The notes beneath the pieces were generated by a model, which worked only from the letters and a program-made list of their open reading frames with translations, was not told where the DNA came from and did no database searches. DNA of 64,000 nt from positions 1,820,020 to 1,884,019 of the forward strand of contig JAGGNK010007559.1 in assembly GCA_017590115.1 (NCBI GenBank), written 5' to 3'. Made by a program: the position numbers and the translations under genes. The DNA comes from Montifringilla adamsi. Taxonomy: Eukaryota; Chordata; Aves; Passeriformes; Passeridae. Shown in pieces: positions 33,733 to 45,693 of the stretch. Position 1 is the stretch's first letter. Each line of letters begins with the position of its first letter.

Positions 33733-36171
33733 GTGGGGAAAGCTGCCCAGCCCTGAGGTGGTTTTGGTGTGTAACTGCTGCAGAGAGGAATTCAGTTTTT
33801 GAGGGAAAAGAACCCGTTGTGTATCCATGATTCCCACCTGGATTTCATGGATGAAAATGCATCTCCTTGGCTTTCATGGAGAAAAATGCAGGGCACCCAA
33901 CAAAGGTTGGATCTTCCTGACAGAAGATCCTGTCCCAGCCCTGGTGCTGCTGCCTGAAGCTGACAGCAGAAATCCCGATTTCCTGGGGCAAAGAAATTCC
34001 ATCGGTGTTTGGTGCCATTGGCCATGTTTTGAGCCATTTGGCTTAAAAATTTGCGCCAAATTTTTGGCTCTAAAATTCGGTTTTTGAGCCAAATTTTCTA
34101 CTGCCCTGGTGCTTGAAGGTGTTTTGAGAATGAAACAACTCCAAAATTCAAAATTTGGAGAATCTCCTTCCATCCCTTTCTCTCTCCTTGAACAGAGCTG
34201 GTTTTCTGCAGCTCCAGCTGGTCACTGCTGGAACCCCTGGTTGTGATTCCAGAGCTTCTTGGAAATCCCACTTTAATTGCAGTATCTCTGAAGGACACCC
34301 AACACAGGGGTTTATTTTTCCTCAACAAGATTGATTTGGTTCCCACCCAGGGCTCAGCCTTTTCCAAGGATTCCTTGGATTTTTCTCCTTTTCCTGACTG
34401 CCAGCACTCCCAGCCCTGCCCTCAGGACCCTCTCCCTGCACAGAGGGGTCTGTCCTTCATTCCAGAGAATTTCCTGAAAGAATTAGGGTTTGTATCATTT
34501 CATTCCCCTCAATCCTGGCTCTATTTAGATATAATTCCTGCTATCAGGCTTTACATCCTCATTTTATCCCTGCAATGGGATGAAATGCATTAAAAAACCC
34601 TGCTGGCTTTGGGCAAGAGGATATTTATTTAAGCAAGCTGAGTTCCATATTTTGGTTGAATAATTACAACCTTTTTCTCTTGCATCCATTTACTGAACCC
34701 TATTATTTTCTGCCACTGAAGCCCAAAAAAGTATTTACACAGCTCAGTGCTCCTCAGGCTAAACACGAATGGGATGCTCAATCATGGGAATCAGTGCAAA
34801 AATCCTTGATTTTTCCTTTTCTCAATGATTTTTGAATCGAGACTAAATAGAGATGGAAGGACTGAGGGAAGCAGAGAGATGTTTCTTGTCCTTAATGTGC
34901 AGAAAGTTTGGATCCCTTCCTTAATCCAGGGGAAAGAACCAGAAGTAGGAACATACTTTGGTTTGCAGTTTATTTTTCTCTGCTTTCCCTTCCCTAATTC
35001 AAACAAACCCAACCTTTTCTTTGATTGGTGCTGTTCCATCCAGGGATGGGATTTCTCTGGAATCTCTTCTCTGGAAGCTCCTGGTGGGCTGGATGTGGGT
35101 GGTTCCCAGAAACATCAGGAGATGCTGGAGTGATACCAAATCCTGGGCCACTCATTTCTTAATCAGGCTTCTTAAACAAACAAAGCATCAGGGCTGAAAG
35201 GTGAAAATTTAATTATCTGTTCACCTCTGGAGCTGCTGTTGGATCACCAGCTGCAAAAGTGGGGAGAAAATCATACAATTAAATTTAAAAATGTGGGATG
35301 TTAGTTTTGGATGGAGGATCCCTTGATGTGGCTTGAAAGAAGCAGTGTGTAAACCCAGAGAAATCCTGGTTTAATCCGGATTCCAGAGCAGAATTATGAC
35401 CATTTCTCCCTTGCACTTGCTGGTAGTTTTCCATAGGTTCTGTCTGGTTCCATTTGGGAAATGGAGCTCAATCCCTGACTTGAATTTCCCCTGATGAGCT
35501 CTGTGAATCAGGATGGTGTTTAAATGAGATTATTTAAGCTTTTGATTACCTTGATTACACCCTTCTGATTGTGCTGATGTCAAGAATTGTGTGCTGCTGC
35601 TGCTAAAATTTTAAAACCCTCCAAAACTATGCAAGTACCTTCCAGAAATAAAACTTTTCTTTTTTATTTCCTTTTTAACTTTTCCTGGGTGGTTCCTGAA
35701 TCCCTTAGCCAGGGACTAAGGTGCCCCCACCTGGTGCTGTCTGTGCTCCTGTGGAATTATGATTCCATATAAACACAATTCTCTGACACTGGGTCACATG
35801 AAGTCACTGATATCTATTTCTTTACCTGCTTTTTATTTTTTTCTTTAATGTAGATCATTTATCAATGCAAATTTTAGGTGACAACATTGACAAAACCTCC
35901 AGAGGAGGCTGTGAAATGAATTCCAAGTCCGAAGCTGGAGCTTGAAACATCAATTAAATATTTCAGTATTTCAATATTTAATTTTTCCACTGCCCCTCAT
36001 TAACACCCAGCCACTAGAGGTGTTTTCCCCCCAGTTTCTGCCCAGTCCATAAAGGATGTGCCAGGAGCTCCCTTGAGATGTGGGCAAGGACAGCAGGAAA
36101 CTTGCATCCTTGGATTTTTTCCCTCTGATTCCTCTTTTTCCCTGTTTTTGCACCTGACTGAGCAACGTGGG
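33733..36171. other. single-copy DNA, no gene seen
   Basis: No repeat family recognised. At 34035-34100 the word CCAAATTTT recurs, with one E2F-like TTTGGCGC word on the minus strand. Nothing else stands out. Confidence 0.5.
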
Positions 36172-36258
36172 CTACGGAATGTTCCCTGCCAGGGCAGGGA
36201 TGGGCTTTAGGGTCTCTTCCAGCCCAAACCATCCTGGGATTTTATCATTCTGAGTGTC
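36172..36258 (+). repeat. CR1 LINE 3'-end fragment
   Basis: TGCCAGGGCAGGGATGGGCT, GGTCTCTTCCAGCCCAAACC and ATCCTGGGATTTTATCATTC: plus-strand CR1 3' end. Confidence 0.82.
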
Positions 36259-36523
36259 CAGCCCATGGGTCCAAACCCTTTCCAGGTGTGAAACACAAGA
36301 ATTCAGATTATCAGGGACTCACAGGGGTGGAGGAACCTCTCCCAGCACCACAGGGGGCCATTATTTCCATTTTTTATTGACCCTTTTGTTCCCAATGCCA
36401 TAAGGATCAGGAACATTTATGGCTTCATTTCACAAAACTTGAATTATTTCAGAGGAGAGGGACGGGATCATAATTTGGAGCTTTTTTCCCTCTTCCATCA
36501 TCAGCATTTCATGGAATAGTGTG

Positions 36524-36541
36524 TCCTCACATGGGGCACCA
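36524..36541 (-). other. probable retroviral primer-binding site
   Basis: On the minus strand the 18 bases read TGGTGCCCCATGTGAGGA. They start five bases beyond the LTR end CCAGCA. This agrees at 13 of 18 positions with the tRNA-Lys(1,2) primer site TGGCGCCCAACGTGGGGC. Most differences are transitions, two of them at CpG positions. Primer type suggests an ERVK (beta-like) element. Confidence 0.6.
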
Positions 36542-36546
36542 CTAAA

Positions 36547-37452
36547 TGCTGGTTCTTGGATATTTTTTTCTGTTCAGGTTGGGATAGACAGTGTTTGAGA
36601 CAGTATTTTCTGTTTAGATTTAGATGTTACTTTCCTTTTATTTAAGTTACAGTCTCACAAGTAGTGAGTTCTGTAGTACCTTACTAATAAGTTCTAAAAT
36701 GGCTATCTATTTTTCCTCTGTAAGTTTTGTTTAAGGTTAAATTATCTAATTAAGAAATGACACTTAAATTATTTTTACTTTTAACCTAACAGCTAATTAC
36801 TCCAAGTCCTCAATGGGGACTTTTTTTAACTAATTACAAAATACTGCTTAAATTCATGAAGAAGAAGGTGAAGAAGGTGAAGAAGAAGGTGAAGCAGAAG
36901 GTGAAGAAGAAGGTGTAGAAGGTGAAGAAGGTGTAGAAGAAGGTGAAGAAGATGGTGAAGAACTTGAAGAAGAAGGTGAAGAAGATGGTGAAGAAGTTGA
37001 AGAAGAAGGTGAAGAAGAAGGTGAGAAGAAGGTGAAGAAGGTGAAGAAGAAGGTGAGAAGAAGGTGAAGAAGGTGAAGAAGAAGGTGAGAAGAAGGTGAG
37101 AAGAAGGTGAGAAGAAGGTGAAGAAGGTGAAGAAGAAGGTGAAGAAGAAGCTGAGAAGAAGCTGAGAAGAAGGTGTAGAAGAAGGTGAAGAAGAAGCTGA
37201 AGAAGGTGTAGAAGAAGATAAAGAAGAAGGACTGGTTTCTGCTCTAAAACCGTTATCTTGCTTTATATATACTGCTGTATTCTAAAACTTTAAAATTTTC
37301 TACTACGTGATATTACACACTTTAAATCAAATTACACACATGTAATCTTAGTGTTATCAATTAATTTCAGAAGTCTTCTCCATGGCTTTAGGTCAGATGT
37401 AATCCTCTCTTGGGGGTCAGAGTCTGTCAGTACAGAAAGTTTAAAACTCACA
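36547..37452 (-). mobile_element. ERVK-type LTR, 5' LTR remnant with expanded internal minisatellite
   Basis: Similar in blocks to 45135-45693 and 48065-49114. Shared words include CAGTCTCACA/GTTACAGTCTCACAAG, TCTAATTAAGAAATGACACT, TTATCTTGCTTTATATATAC and TATTACACACTT. Read on the minus strand, the end (36547) is CCAGCA, followed by a likely tRNA-Lys primer site, which sets the orientation. The far end near 37440-37452 is eroded where a CR1 abuts. Only a few dozen bases of internal sequence can remain before the CR1 at 36172-36258. Confidence 0.75.
36857..37230 (+). repeat. GAAGAAGGT minisatellite inside the LTR
   Basis: About 370 bases made of GAAGAAGGT, GAGAAGAAGGT and GAAGAAGAAGGT units (9, 11 and 12 bases), with rare GCAG, GCTG and GTAG variants. 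C is almost absent on the plus strand. The sister LTRs carry only one or two units at the same place (45455-45465 and 48597-48633), so the array grew after insertion. Confidence 0.93.
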
Positions 37453-37625
37453 GAATTTAGGACTTCAACAGGAAGGAACTTTAGGGATCACCTCATCCCA
37501 CCCCCTTCCATCATCCCAGGGTGTCCTGGACACTTTCAGGGATGGAGCAGCCACAGCTTCTCTGAGAATCTCATCCCAGCCCCTCCTCACCCTACCAGGG
37601 CAGGATTTCTCCCCAGAATCCCCTC
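37453..37625 (-). repeat. CR1 LINE 3'-end copy
   Basis: ACAGGAAGGAACTTTAGGGA, TCACCTCATCCCACCCCCTT, GTCCTGGACACTTTCAGGGA and GCCACAGCTTCTCTGAGAAT, then CCCCTCCTCACCCTACCAGG: reversed CR1 3' blocks abutting the LTR. Confidence 0.88.
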
Positions 37626-38424
37626 TCCCCCCACCCTCTGCAAAGGGGGATCCATTCCCCGTGTCCCACGTTCCCATTCCCATCCGTGCACGCACTCCCA
37701 CATATCCATAAACACATAAATAAATATTGGCCTTGCCCAGCTCTTAAAAATGTTCTGCATCTGCTGCAAAAGCCACATTTCCCACCAGCTGGAGAGAAAA
37801 CATTTTAATATGAGATCAAATATTTGGCTTGTCCAGTGCAAGATGTAATTACATTCTCTCCAATGCTCTTACACCCAGGAAAGAAACCAGAATTAGGGGG
37901 GAAAAAATAATTTTTCAAAGGTGTTTTCATGTCTATCCTGGGAGGGGGGAAAAGTGTAGGGGGGGGGAATTTTCCCTAAATAGAATGATCTGGTTCTTTC
38001 TACAAAATAGACCTGAATTTTCTGATGCCACAGCTCAAATCCTGTAATTATAAAGAAGAGTTCACAAAGTTTTTCACCTCGTTAGCACACCTCGGGTTGG
38101 TGGAGCAGTTTTTTTTGCTCAGGATTGAAACACTTTTTTAGAGAAACACCCAAAAATAGAGGAGTGAAGATTCTGGCTGCTTTGTGATCCCTGGCAGACC
38201 CCACCTCGTGGTTGGGTTTGTGCACAAATCATTTTAACCCCGTGGGGGATGAACTTGGTTGAGGACAGGGTGGGGGCTCTTTCCTGGAATTCTCAGGATG
38301 GATGCACAGGGAGGCAGGAGCAGAACAAAATCAGTAAAAAATTGCCATTATTGCTTTTTTTGGGGGCAGTCTCCAAAGCTAATTAAACTCAAGTTTAGTC
38401 TGAGCAGCTGTGTGGGGCTTTAGT
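37626..38424. other. single-copy DNA, no gene seen
   Basis: Nothing recognisable; short G-runs near 37942-37968. Confidence 0.5.
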
Positions 38425-38616
38425 GATGATAAAATTTCCATCATGCCAAAAATGAGGCTGATAAATTTTCCAGCTTTCCAAAAATTAAGCTGATAAAATT
38501 TCCAACTTGCCAAAAATTAGGCTGATAAAATTTCCAGCTTTCCAAAAAATAAGCTGATAAATTTTCCAGCTTTCAAAAAATTAAGCTGATAAAATTTCCA
38601 ACTTGCCAAAAATTAA
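38425..38616 (+). repeat. six-copy tandem repeat, exact 32-bp period
   Basis: Units start at 38425, 38457, 38489, 38521, 38553 and 38585 and share GATAAA(A/T)TTTCCA and an A-run. Two variants appear, CCAACTTGCC (units 3 and 6) and CCAGCTTTCC (units 2, 4 and 5), which hints at growth by a higher-order 96-base step. Each unit carries a GATAAA word; five of six are TGATAAA preceded by GC. Confidence 0.93.
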
Positions 38617-39520
38617 GCCCAGGTTTAATCACCTTCCTGGGTGGAAGCTGAGACAGGTGAGATGAAAAGAGAAAATGCAGATACAGCAGAAAGAAAGAGC
38701 AGAAAAAGCAAGAATTTGCCTTTCTGAGTTAATTATTCTCTCCACATCTCTTCCCTCAGACCTCAGCATTCCAGTTTGATCTCTGCCCCTCAATCTCTGC
38801 TATCAAGCAGCAACAGGAAAGGTTTTGATTTTCCAACCTTTTTTTTTTTTTTTTGAGCCAAATTTTGCCACCTTAAAAGCTCCAATTTTGTGTAACTTTG
38901 TTCAAAGCCCAGGAGATTTGGATCAGGACTCAATTTTTCCCTGAAGATTCAGATAAATTTCAAACAAGCCTTGGAGATGTGTAACTCAATCTTTTGAAAA
39001 ATGAATAATTTATTAATTTTTTTTTTAAACTGACTTTCTTTCAGCTTAAATAAATGACTGGACTTGCAGAATTACCCTGTTACTTTTTGCATTTCTGATC
39101 TGCCCTGGTGGAAGCTCCAGGATTCCAATAGAAAGGGGAATAAAGCCTGGGAATTGTCAGTGATTTTTAACTTCTGCTGTTTGTTTTACAGGTAAACCCA
39201 GTTAAAACCAGTCCTAAAACTGGACTAAACTCCCTCTGCACGCTTAATCCAAGTGTTGTTTTCTGACATTGCACAAAATGCAGCAATTTAGGGGGATTTT
39301 CAATTGAGTGTGCCACTGATGGACAATTAATAGCTCCACTGCTGGAATTTCTTAATTGTCTAATTACTGAAGAATTTAATTGCTCACTGCTGTCCGTGCA
39401 GTGTGGATCTGGACTCCAAGGATTTCCTTGGGATTTGCCCTTTCCTCTGATCAGGGCAATTTCTGTCACACAAAGTAAAATTCAGCCTTGGAGGAGCATC
39501 CTGGATCTGGGGGGGTCTTT
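38617..39520. other. single-copy DNA, no gene seen
   Basis: A T-run of about 16 lies at 38840-38856 and another near 39017. No repeat family recognised. Confidence 0.5.
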
Positions 39521-39895
39521 TTGGGATTGGGTTTTTGCGTGGTTTGGGTTTGGTTTGGGGTTTTTTTCTTTGTTTCTTTTGGTTTGGTTTTTTTTTTTTT
39601 TTTTTTTTTTTTTGGCTTGGTTTTTTTTTTTTTTTTTCTTTTGTTTTTTTTTTTTTTTTTTTTTGGTTTGGTTTTTTTTTTTTTTTTTTTTCTTTTTTTG
39701 GCTTGGTTTTCTGTTTTGTTTTGCTTTAGTTTTTTTGTTTGGTTTGGTTTTTTGGTTTTTTTTGTTTTGCTTTGTTTTGTGGGGTTTTTATTTGTTTGGG
39801 TTTTTTTGGGGTTTTTTTGGTTAGTTTTAGAGTGAGGGTTTTTTTTGTTGTTGTTGTTTTTTCAGTTTTTTTTTTGTTTGGTTGGTGGTTGCTGT
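39521..39895 (+). repeat. T/G-only tract (TTTGG and poly-T)
   Basis: About 350 bases consisting almost only of T, with GG or GGG islands such as GGTTTGGTTTTTTTT. A and C are nearly absent on the plus strand. The long Phe/Gly/Leu-rich frames here are artefacts of composition. Confidence 0.93.
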
Positions 39896-41919
39896 TGTCA
39901 GACCATGATGAGGTGGAAGACTTTGATCTTGACATCATTCACCTGCAGACTCTTGGTGCTAAAATCAGCCCCAGACATGGGGCTGATGTGGTTTATTATT
40001 TTTGGTTTATTGTTTTGGTATATCATTATTTATCAGCCCCAGACATGGTTTATTTTGTTTTTTCTTATTTATATTTTGGGTTTTTGGGATTTTTTTGGTC
40101 CATCTGGCAGCTCCAGCTCTGAAGGCACTTCCCCCTCTTGCTGTTGTTTGCTAAAGTCAGTCCCAACTTCCAATTTCTCCTCTTTGTTTTCTTTGCTTTT
40201 GGGAATGAGCCAAATTCCCAGAAAAGCCACCCAAACTTGTGTCCTGGTCCCAAACCCAGGGACCTTGGGCTCAGACTCTGCCTAGGTTTTCTTTTAAACC
40301 AGACCTGTCTGAGACAGCCTTGGAAAATCCCAAAATCCCATGGAAGACTCGTTTCCAAACCCTGCAGAAATAATTGCAGCTCCTTGAAAACACTAAGTGG
40401 TTTTTAAAGGGAATCTGCCTGGTTGGAGATGGAACACTCTATAATCAAGCAATGATTCAATGAAATTTAACCTCAGCCTAATATATTCTGTCAACCTTTT
40501 TTGTTTTTAAGCCGTGCCTGTGGCTCTTTTTTGCTGTCCAAAATACCCAAATACCTGGTGGGGGTGGTGGTTGCTGCCAGCCCCGAGGCACTGAGGGCAG
40601 CCCTGGCCCTGCTTTTCCTGTGGGTTCCCATTCCTTGGGATGTGCAGCTGGATTTATTTCGTGTCCCAGGGCACTCCCAGCCGGGGAATTGTGCTGGGAG
40701 AGGGAATCTCCTCCCCTGGCTGTGAAGAACATTAAATTTCACACCTTGGGGACGTAACGAGGGCAATGAGTTGGGTTTAGCAGCACCCATGGGCTGAGAT
40801 GGGGCTTAAATGAGATCAGAGGGGAAAAACCCATTCAAAAGTCAATTTTCCCATTTTTATCTTCATTTTGGCTTTAATTTATTAGGTTTATGCCATTCTC
40901 CAGTGGACTGAAAAGCTTTTAAAGGATATTTCTTTACCTTTGTGTGTGATGGCAGCACAAGTGGCCTCGCCTGTGCTGGCTTTAATATCTCTGCTCTGGT
41001 TAAAAGGATAAATCAGAAATCTGCCACTGATTTCAACAACCTTCATCCACCTCACACTGAATTTTAGAGCTTGACTTTATTGTGATATAATCAATTCCTG
41101 TTTGGCAAATCACAGAAATTCAACCCCTGACATTTTCTGCTGGGAACTTTTTTCTTTCCCGAGTTTCAAATCTTTTGATTGAGTCCCCCTTTCATTTCTC
41201 AACTTTTATAACTCTCTACATCCCCTAACTCAGCTTTCAGGACATTCAATATCCCAATGAGTGCATCCTTTGTGGATTTTAGAGATTTCTAAATCTCTAT
41301 TATGCCCTGCTAAAATGTTATTAGTTAAAAAACCCCAAACCTCTCAACAAGAAGGGACAACAAAATATTTGGGTTTGGCAGGATGTTTGTGATATTCCCC
41401 AATTCCAGATTAGAAATTCAGGGAGGTTTCATGATTCTCCTTTAATTGTACCCTGATTAAAATTTCCATTTTCCAGCTCTTTGTTTTTAATGATGAGAGA
41501 AACTCATCTCCTTTTTGAGGAGAGAAAATCTGGATTCTTACTTTGGGACATTGATAAATCACTCAGACAGAAAGTGTTTGACCTTTAGAGATGATTAAAT
41601 GAAGACTGCGAGTGCTCGGTTCAGATTTTCTCTCTTGATTCATTCATAGATAAATTTACTTTAAACACTTCTTCGTTTTCCTCCCTCTCCCCAGCTTTGC
41701 AAGGCCTCACTCATTCATTTTGAAAAACATTTATTCAGAGAAGCCAGGCTCTCTTTTCACTCCAAGCTGGCCTTTTGCTCATTTTCTCACTTGGTAATTT
41801 TTGCAGTCCTAACGTGAGGTACATTTTTATACCAAAATCACTTCATTCCCCAAAGCTCCATCTGCCGTCCCAGCCTCTCCAGATTTTCCTTCTCCTCTTG
41901 AGATAAAATGTTCATTTAT
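39896..41919. other. single-copy DNA, no gene seen
   Basis: A local repeat of ATCAGCCCCAGACATGG occurs at 39964 and 40033. No repeat family or exon is recognised in the rest. Confidence 0.5.
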
Positions 41920-42360
41920 GTTGGATTGGTCTCTTTTCTGACCCAGAGATGGTGTAACTGAGAGGTGTTTTAACAACTTTTATTCCATTTTCAGTCTCAT
42001 GTAAAAGGTGAGTCAATACAGATGTCATAATGCACACCATCACAATTAGAACCTATTTCTTAATTACAATAATTATAAGCATTACTTATACACTTATAAT
42101 GTATTGCAATACAATAAACTCCTTTTCACTGCACTTACACACCAATCACCTAAAATTTATTTTCTTTCCACCTCCTGCTCTCGTGTCCCTCCTGGGGAAT
42201 TTTTTGCCTTTTCCATTGTTGGGTTTCTGACCCAGTCCAGTCTCTCTGGAGGTTCTGCACTTGTGGGGCTCTCCCTGTCCTCCTGTCTCCAAGTTTTCCC
42301 CATCTTCTCCAACCCTTCCAACAATTCCTGAACTTCTGGGGGACTTTTACCCAAAATTTT
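41920..42360 (-). mobile_element. possible ERV LTR-like block
   Basis: The left part (TTTTCTGACCCAGAGATGGT, AACTGAGAGGTGTTTTAA) recurs at 6918-6968. On the minus strand it holds GGAATAAAAGTTG, a polyadenylation-type signal, placed as in an LTR. TG/CA ends and a target-site duplication were not found, so limits and class are uncertain. A minus-strand 73-codon frame at 42404-42625 beside it is not recognisable. Confidence 0.4.
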
Positions 42361-45134
42361 AGATGGGGATTTTTAACTTTAAAACATAAACCAAGTTTTA
42401 TATTTACAACTTTTTTATTTCTTTAATTTTCATGTGGCTCAAGTTGAGATGTGCCCAGACCCATGAAAAATCTGCAAGTTCAGATTTCCGGGGCTGATAA
42501 CCCCTGCTGGCCAAAATCCTTTGTTTGCTTTTTGCCTTTTCCTTATTTAACCTCTCTGACTTTTCCTTCCGTGCTCCCATCATGATTCCAAGTACATTGA
42601 GCCCAAAATCACTCCAGAGCACCAACTTGAATTTTAGGTAACCTTCTCTCAGCCAAATTCCTCACTTCTCCTTCATTTTGAGCCAAAGGATGGGGAAAAT
42701 CTCATTCTAGGAAATCACCCACCTTAAATAACCTTTTGGGTGGTGAATACAAACCAAATGTGTCTTGAGGAATTGCTCCTTGAAGAGAAACACAAAGCAC
42801 AAATGAAACTGGGACTTTTGTTCCCTGGAGTGCATCAGCACTGTCCCTTCTGCTCTGTTTGGGATCTGGTTTGGAGGTGTTTTTGTGGTAAGAACAGCTT
42901 TACCTGGGTCCCAAATTACACAGACTCCTCCCAGTCCCAGCTTTGCCTGGATAATCTGCATGGAATTGTGATTTATTGCACAAATGGGTTCCTGCTCTGT
43001 ACCCCAGAGAGGTGGAGAGGAAAGCTGGGGCTCCCTGGGCTGAGTGGCTCCCAAGGGCTTTGCCATACTGGCAGAAAATGCAAATTATTTTCCATAATGA
43101 GACACATCTGAGGGAGACACTGACAGCGGAGGGAGGATTTGGGCTGATCCCCCTCAAATCCAGCAGGATGTCATTCCCAAATCTTCTGCCCTTTCCTCGA
43201 GGCCTTTGGCTCTTGTTCCCCTGGTCTGATGCTCTGACTTTTCCCACTGCTGGCATTTGTTCTGTAGCTGTAATTTGGAGCTGGAGAGCCTTGAAACCAT
43301 TTAACTGGTGGAAGTAAATTGCTTGGAGCACTGTGAAAATATCGTTGAGACCGTGTGGTTTTTAAACTCCTTCTCACTGCACTGTGCTCCTGAATTATTT
43401 CCAGCTGCTTCCAGATGCTCCTCATTGCCTTGCAATAGGAAATGCGCAGATCCTGCCCCAGCCAGGTGCTGATTGTGGGCTTGGAGATAAGAAAAGAGCT
43501 CCCCAAGCTGTGCTGTGAGCTGTTATTGGTGGTACTCCTTGAATTAATTATCATTTTGTGTCAGGAGATGGATTCACTTGGGTTATCTAGGCTTATTTCA
43601 GAAATGCTGAGTGTCAGAGCGCGGATAAAGCTTTTTTTTTTGTTTGTTTGTTTGTTTTATCTGTGAATCAGGGGAGGTTTCCAGGTGACTTGGAGGCTTC
43701 TCCCATGCAACACAGAGAGTTCTGCTGGAACTTCCCATGGAACAGGCAGCTGCATTCGGGGCTGATGCAAATTCCAGAGTTCTCAGAGCTGGGGATGCTC
43801 CATCCCTTCAGGAAGCTGCTGCCCCAAACATTAATCCTGTCCTGTCCTGGCTGCTGACAAAGCTGAGCACAGAGCCATGGAAAAGAATAAAATTCTTCTG
43901 CTGACAGAGACCTGGGAACAGCTACAGAAACCCAACCTTGGCTTCACCAGCCAAACCCAGAGAGGATTGAGGCTCTGCCTCGGAGTATTTTAAGCTCAGA
44001 ACAGACTTTGTTTTGATGTATTTTCATGATAACCTGAAGGGAAAAACACGATGAGCTGAGGGTGTGAAGTGAGCAGGGCTAAATCACTTTGCTGGATGTC
44101 AGATCACCCTTTCCCCCATCCAAATCTTCTGTGTGTGAACTTATTCCCAGAAAACTCCTGTCAGTAAAAGCACAATGAGAACTCCCCAGCTCTCCTTTGC
44201 TCTTGCTGTATTACCTCCAAAAATAGATTGTTTTTAACTTTTATGAGAGTTTAACTTGTCCTGGCTGGCTGAGAAGGAGATGCCAATGATAATAGGAAAA
44301 GGCCTGTTAATTGATTTTAAATACTGGTGGTCTTGAGTGGTGCCAGAATTAATGACAATGATCATATATTTCTGCAGCCCTTTTCATCCCAGGGCTCCTC
44401 ACAGAACAACTTCCAAATTATTCCAAGGGAAGAGCAGCCAAACCTGGGGTAAAATATGGCAGGATGGTTTTCCAATTACAACAGCAGCAGGGATATTGGG
44501 AGGAGGGATTAGTGAAGCTGGAATTTGGCCAGATTCCTCGGATTTACACACTTTTACAACATTTTCTGGATTTTTAACCACAGATAACCATCTGCAGTGC
44601 CTGTCTGCTGCTCTGCTCCGAGCTGAGTGTCAAAAATAGCCTGCCCAGGGTGATATTTTAGCAAGCAAATCCTGCAGGGTATTAATAGATGCTGAAAGGC
44701 TCTGCTCTCCCCAAACCACTAAGGACAGCTTTGCAGTTTCAGGGGTTTTCAAGTGGTTGGAGTCCTCAGCACTTGTTTGTGCCATGGGAATTCTCAAACA
44801 GCCCTCTAAGACAGGCTCAGCCTCTTGGTCATCTCTTCCATTTTCTTCACAATATGACGAGAGAAAAGATGGCAGAGTTGCTGTTCGCTTCGGGATTTCT
44901 TAGTGTTTCCTTGGGGAATCGTTATCCAGGGAATTCAATTTGTACAATCCTGGGTGTGTGGTGTTTACAGGGACACACAGAGGGGGCTCAGCTCCCTTTT
45001 TCCTCTGCTCCTGTTTTCCTCTGGATTTGTCTGCATGGATGTTCCTGTCTTCCCCTGCACTGCTGAGAATTCCAGATTGCTGATCTCCCAAAAAATGATT
45101 TTTCCTGAGCTACTGGGGGAAATTTTTGCATTTA
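42361..45134. other. single-copy DNA, no gene seen
   Basis: Contains a small (GTTT)n run at 43640-43657. Several 100- to 140-codon frames at 42707-43554 overlap on both strands and lack recognisable domains. Confidence 0.5.
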
Positions 45135-45693
45135 TGCTGAATCTTTTGCTTCTTTTCTCTGCCAAAGTTGGGATTAAATGTGCTAGAGGGTATTTCTTGT
45201 TGGACTCAGATGTTTATCAGTTCTGATCTCTGTCACAGTCTCACAGACCCTGAGTTCTGCAGCACATCACTCTAACAAACTAAAAATGGAGCCCCATCTC
45301 TCTCTACAAGGCCTTTTAAGAATAAACTGTCCAATTAAGAAATGACACCTAAATTATTTTCACTTTTATCCCAATAACCAACCACCCGTGCCCTGCAATG
45401 TGGATTTTTTTAATCTAACTACACAAAACCACCCAAACCCATGGAGAAGGAGGTGAAGAAGAAGGAGCAGCCTCTGCCCCAAAATCTCCATCTTGCTTTA
45501 TTTATATTACTGTATTCTAAACCCTTAAACTCTGAGTTTTCTGCTATGTCATATTATACACTTTTATTTAAACACCACACTTATAATCTTGGTTCCATCA
45601 TTCCATTTTGAAGCTTCTCCAGGGCCTCAGGTTAGTGCAGTGTTCTCTTGGGGCTCAGTGCCCGGCAGCACACAAAGTCTCCAATTCTCAGCA
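45135..45693 (-). mobile_element. ERVK-type LTR, probable solo copy
   Basis: Second member of the family at 36547. Ends TGCTGA...CAGCA; shared words are CACAGTCTCACAGA, CCAATTAAGAAATGACACCT, ATCTTGCTTTATTTATATTA, ATTATACACTTTTATTT and CATTCCATTTTGAAGCTTCT. The internal GAAG array is only GGTGAAGAAGAAGG here. No primer site follows the left end, so it is probably solo. No clear target-site duplication was found. More diverged and GC-richer than the other two copies. Confidence 0.72.

Noticed and set aside
34040..34075. E2F site cluster
   Set aside because: Only one TTTGGCGC word; the neighbouring CCAAATTTT words do not fit the consensus.
38425..38616. CRISPR-like array because of the regular 32-base period
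   Set aside because: Units are directly adjacent with no unique spacers, and the host is a vertebrate.
39396..39824. 142-codon Phe/Gly-rich frame
   Set aside because: Produced by the T/G tract; no real protein composition.
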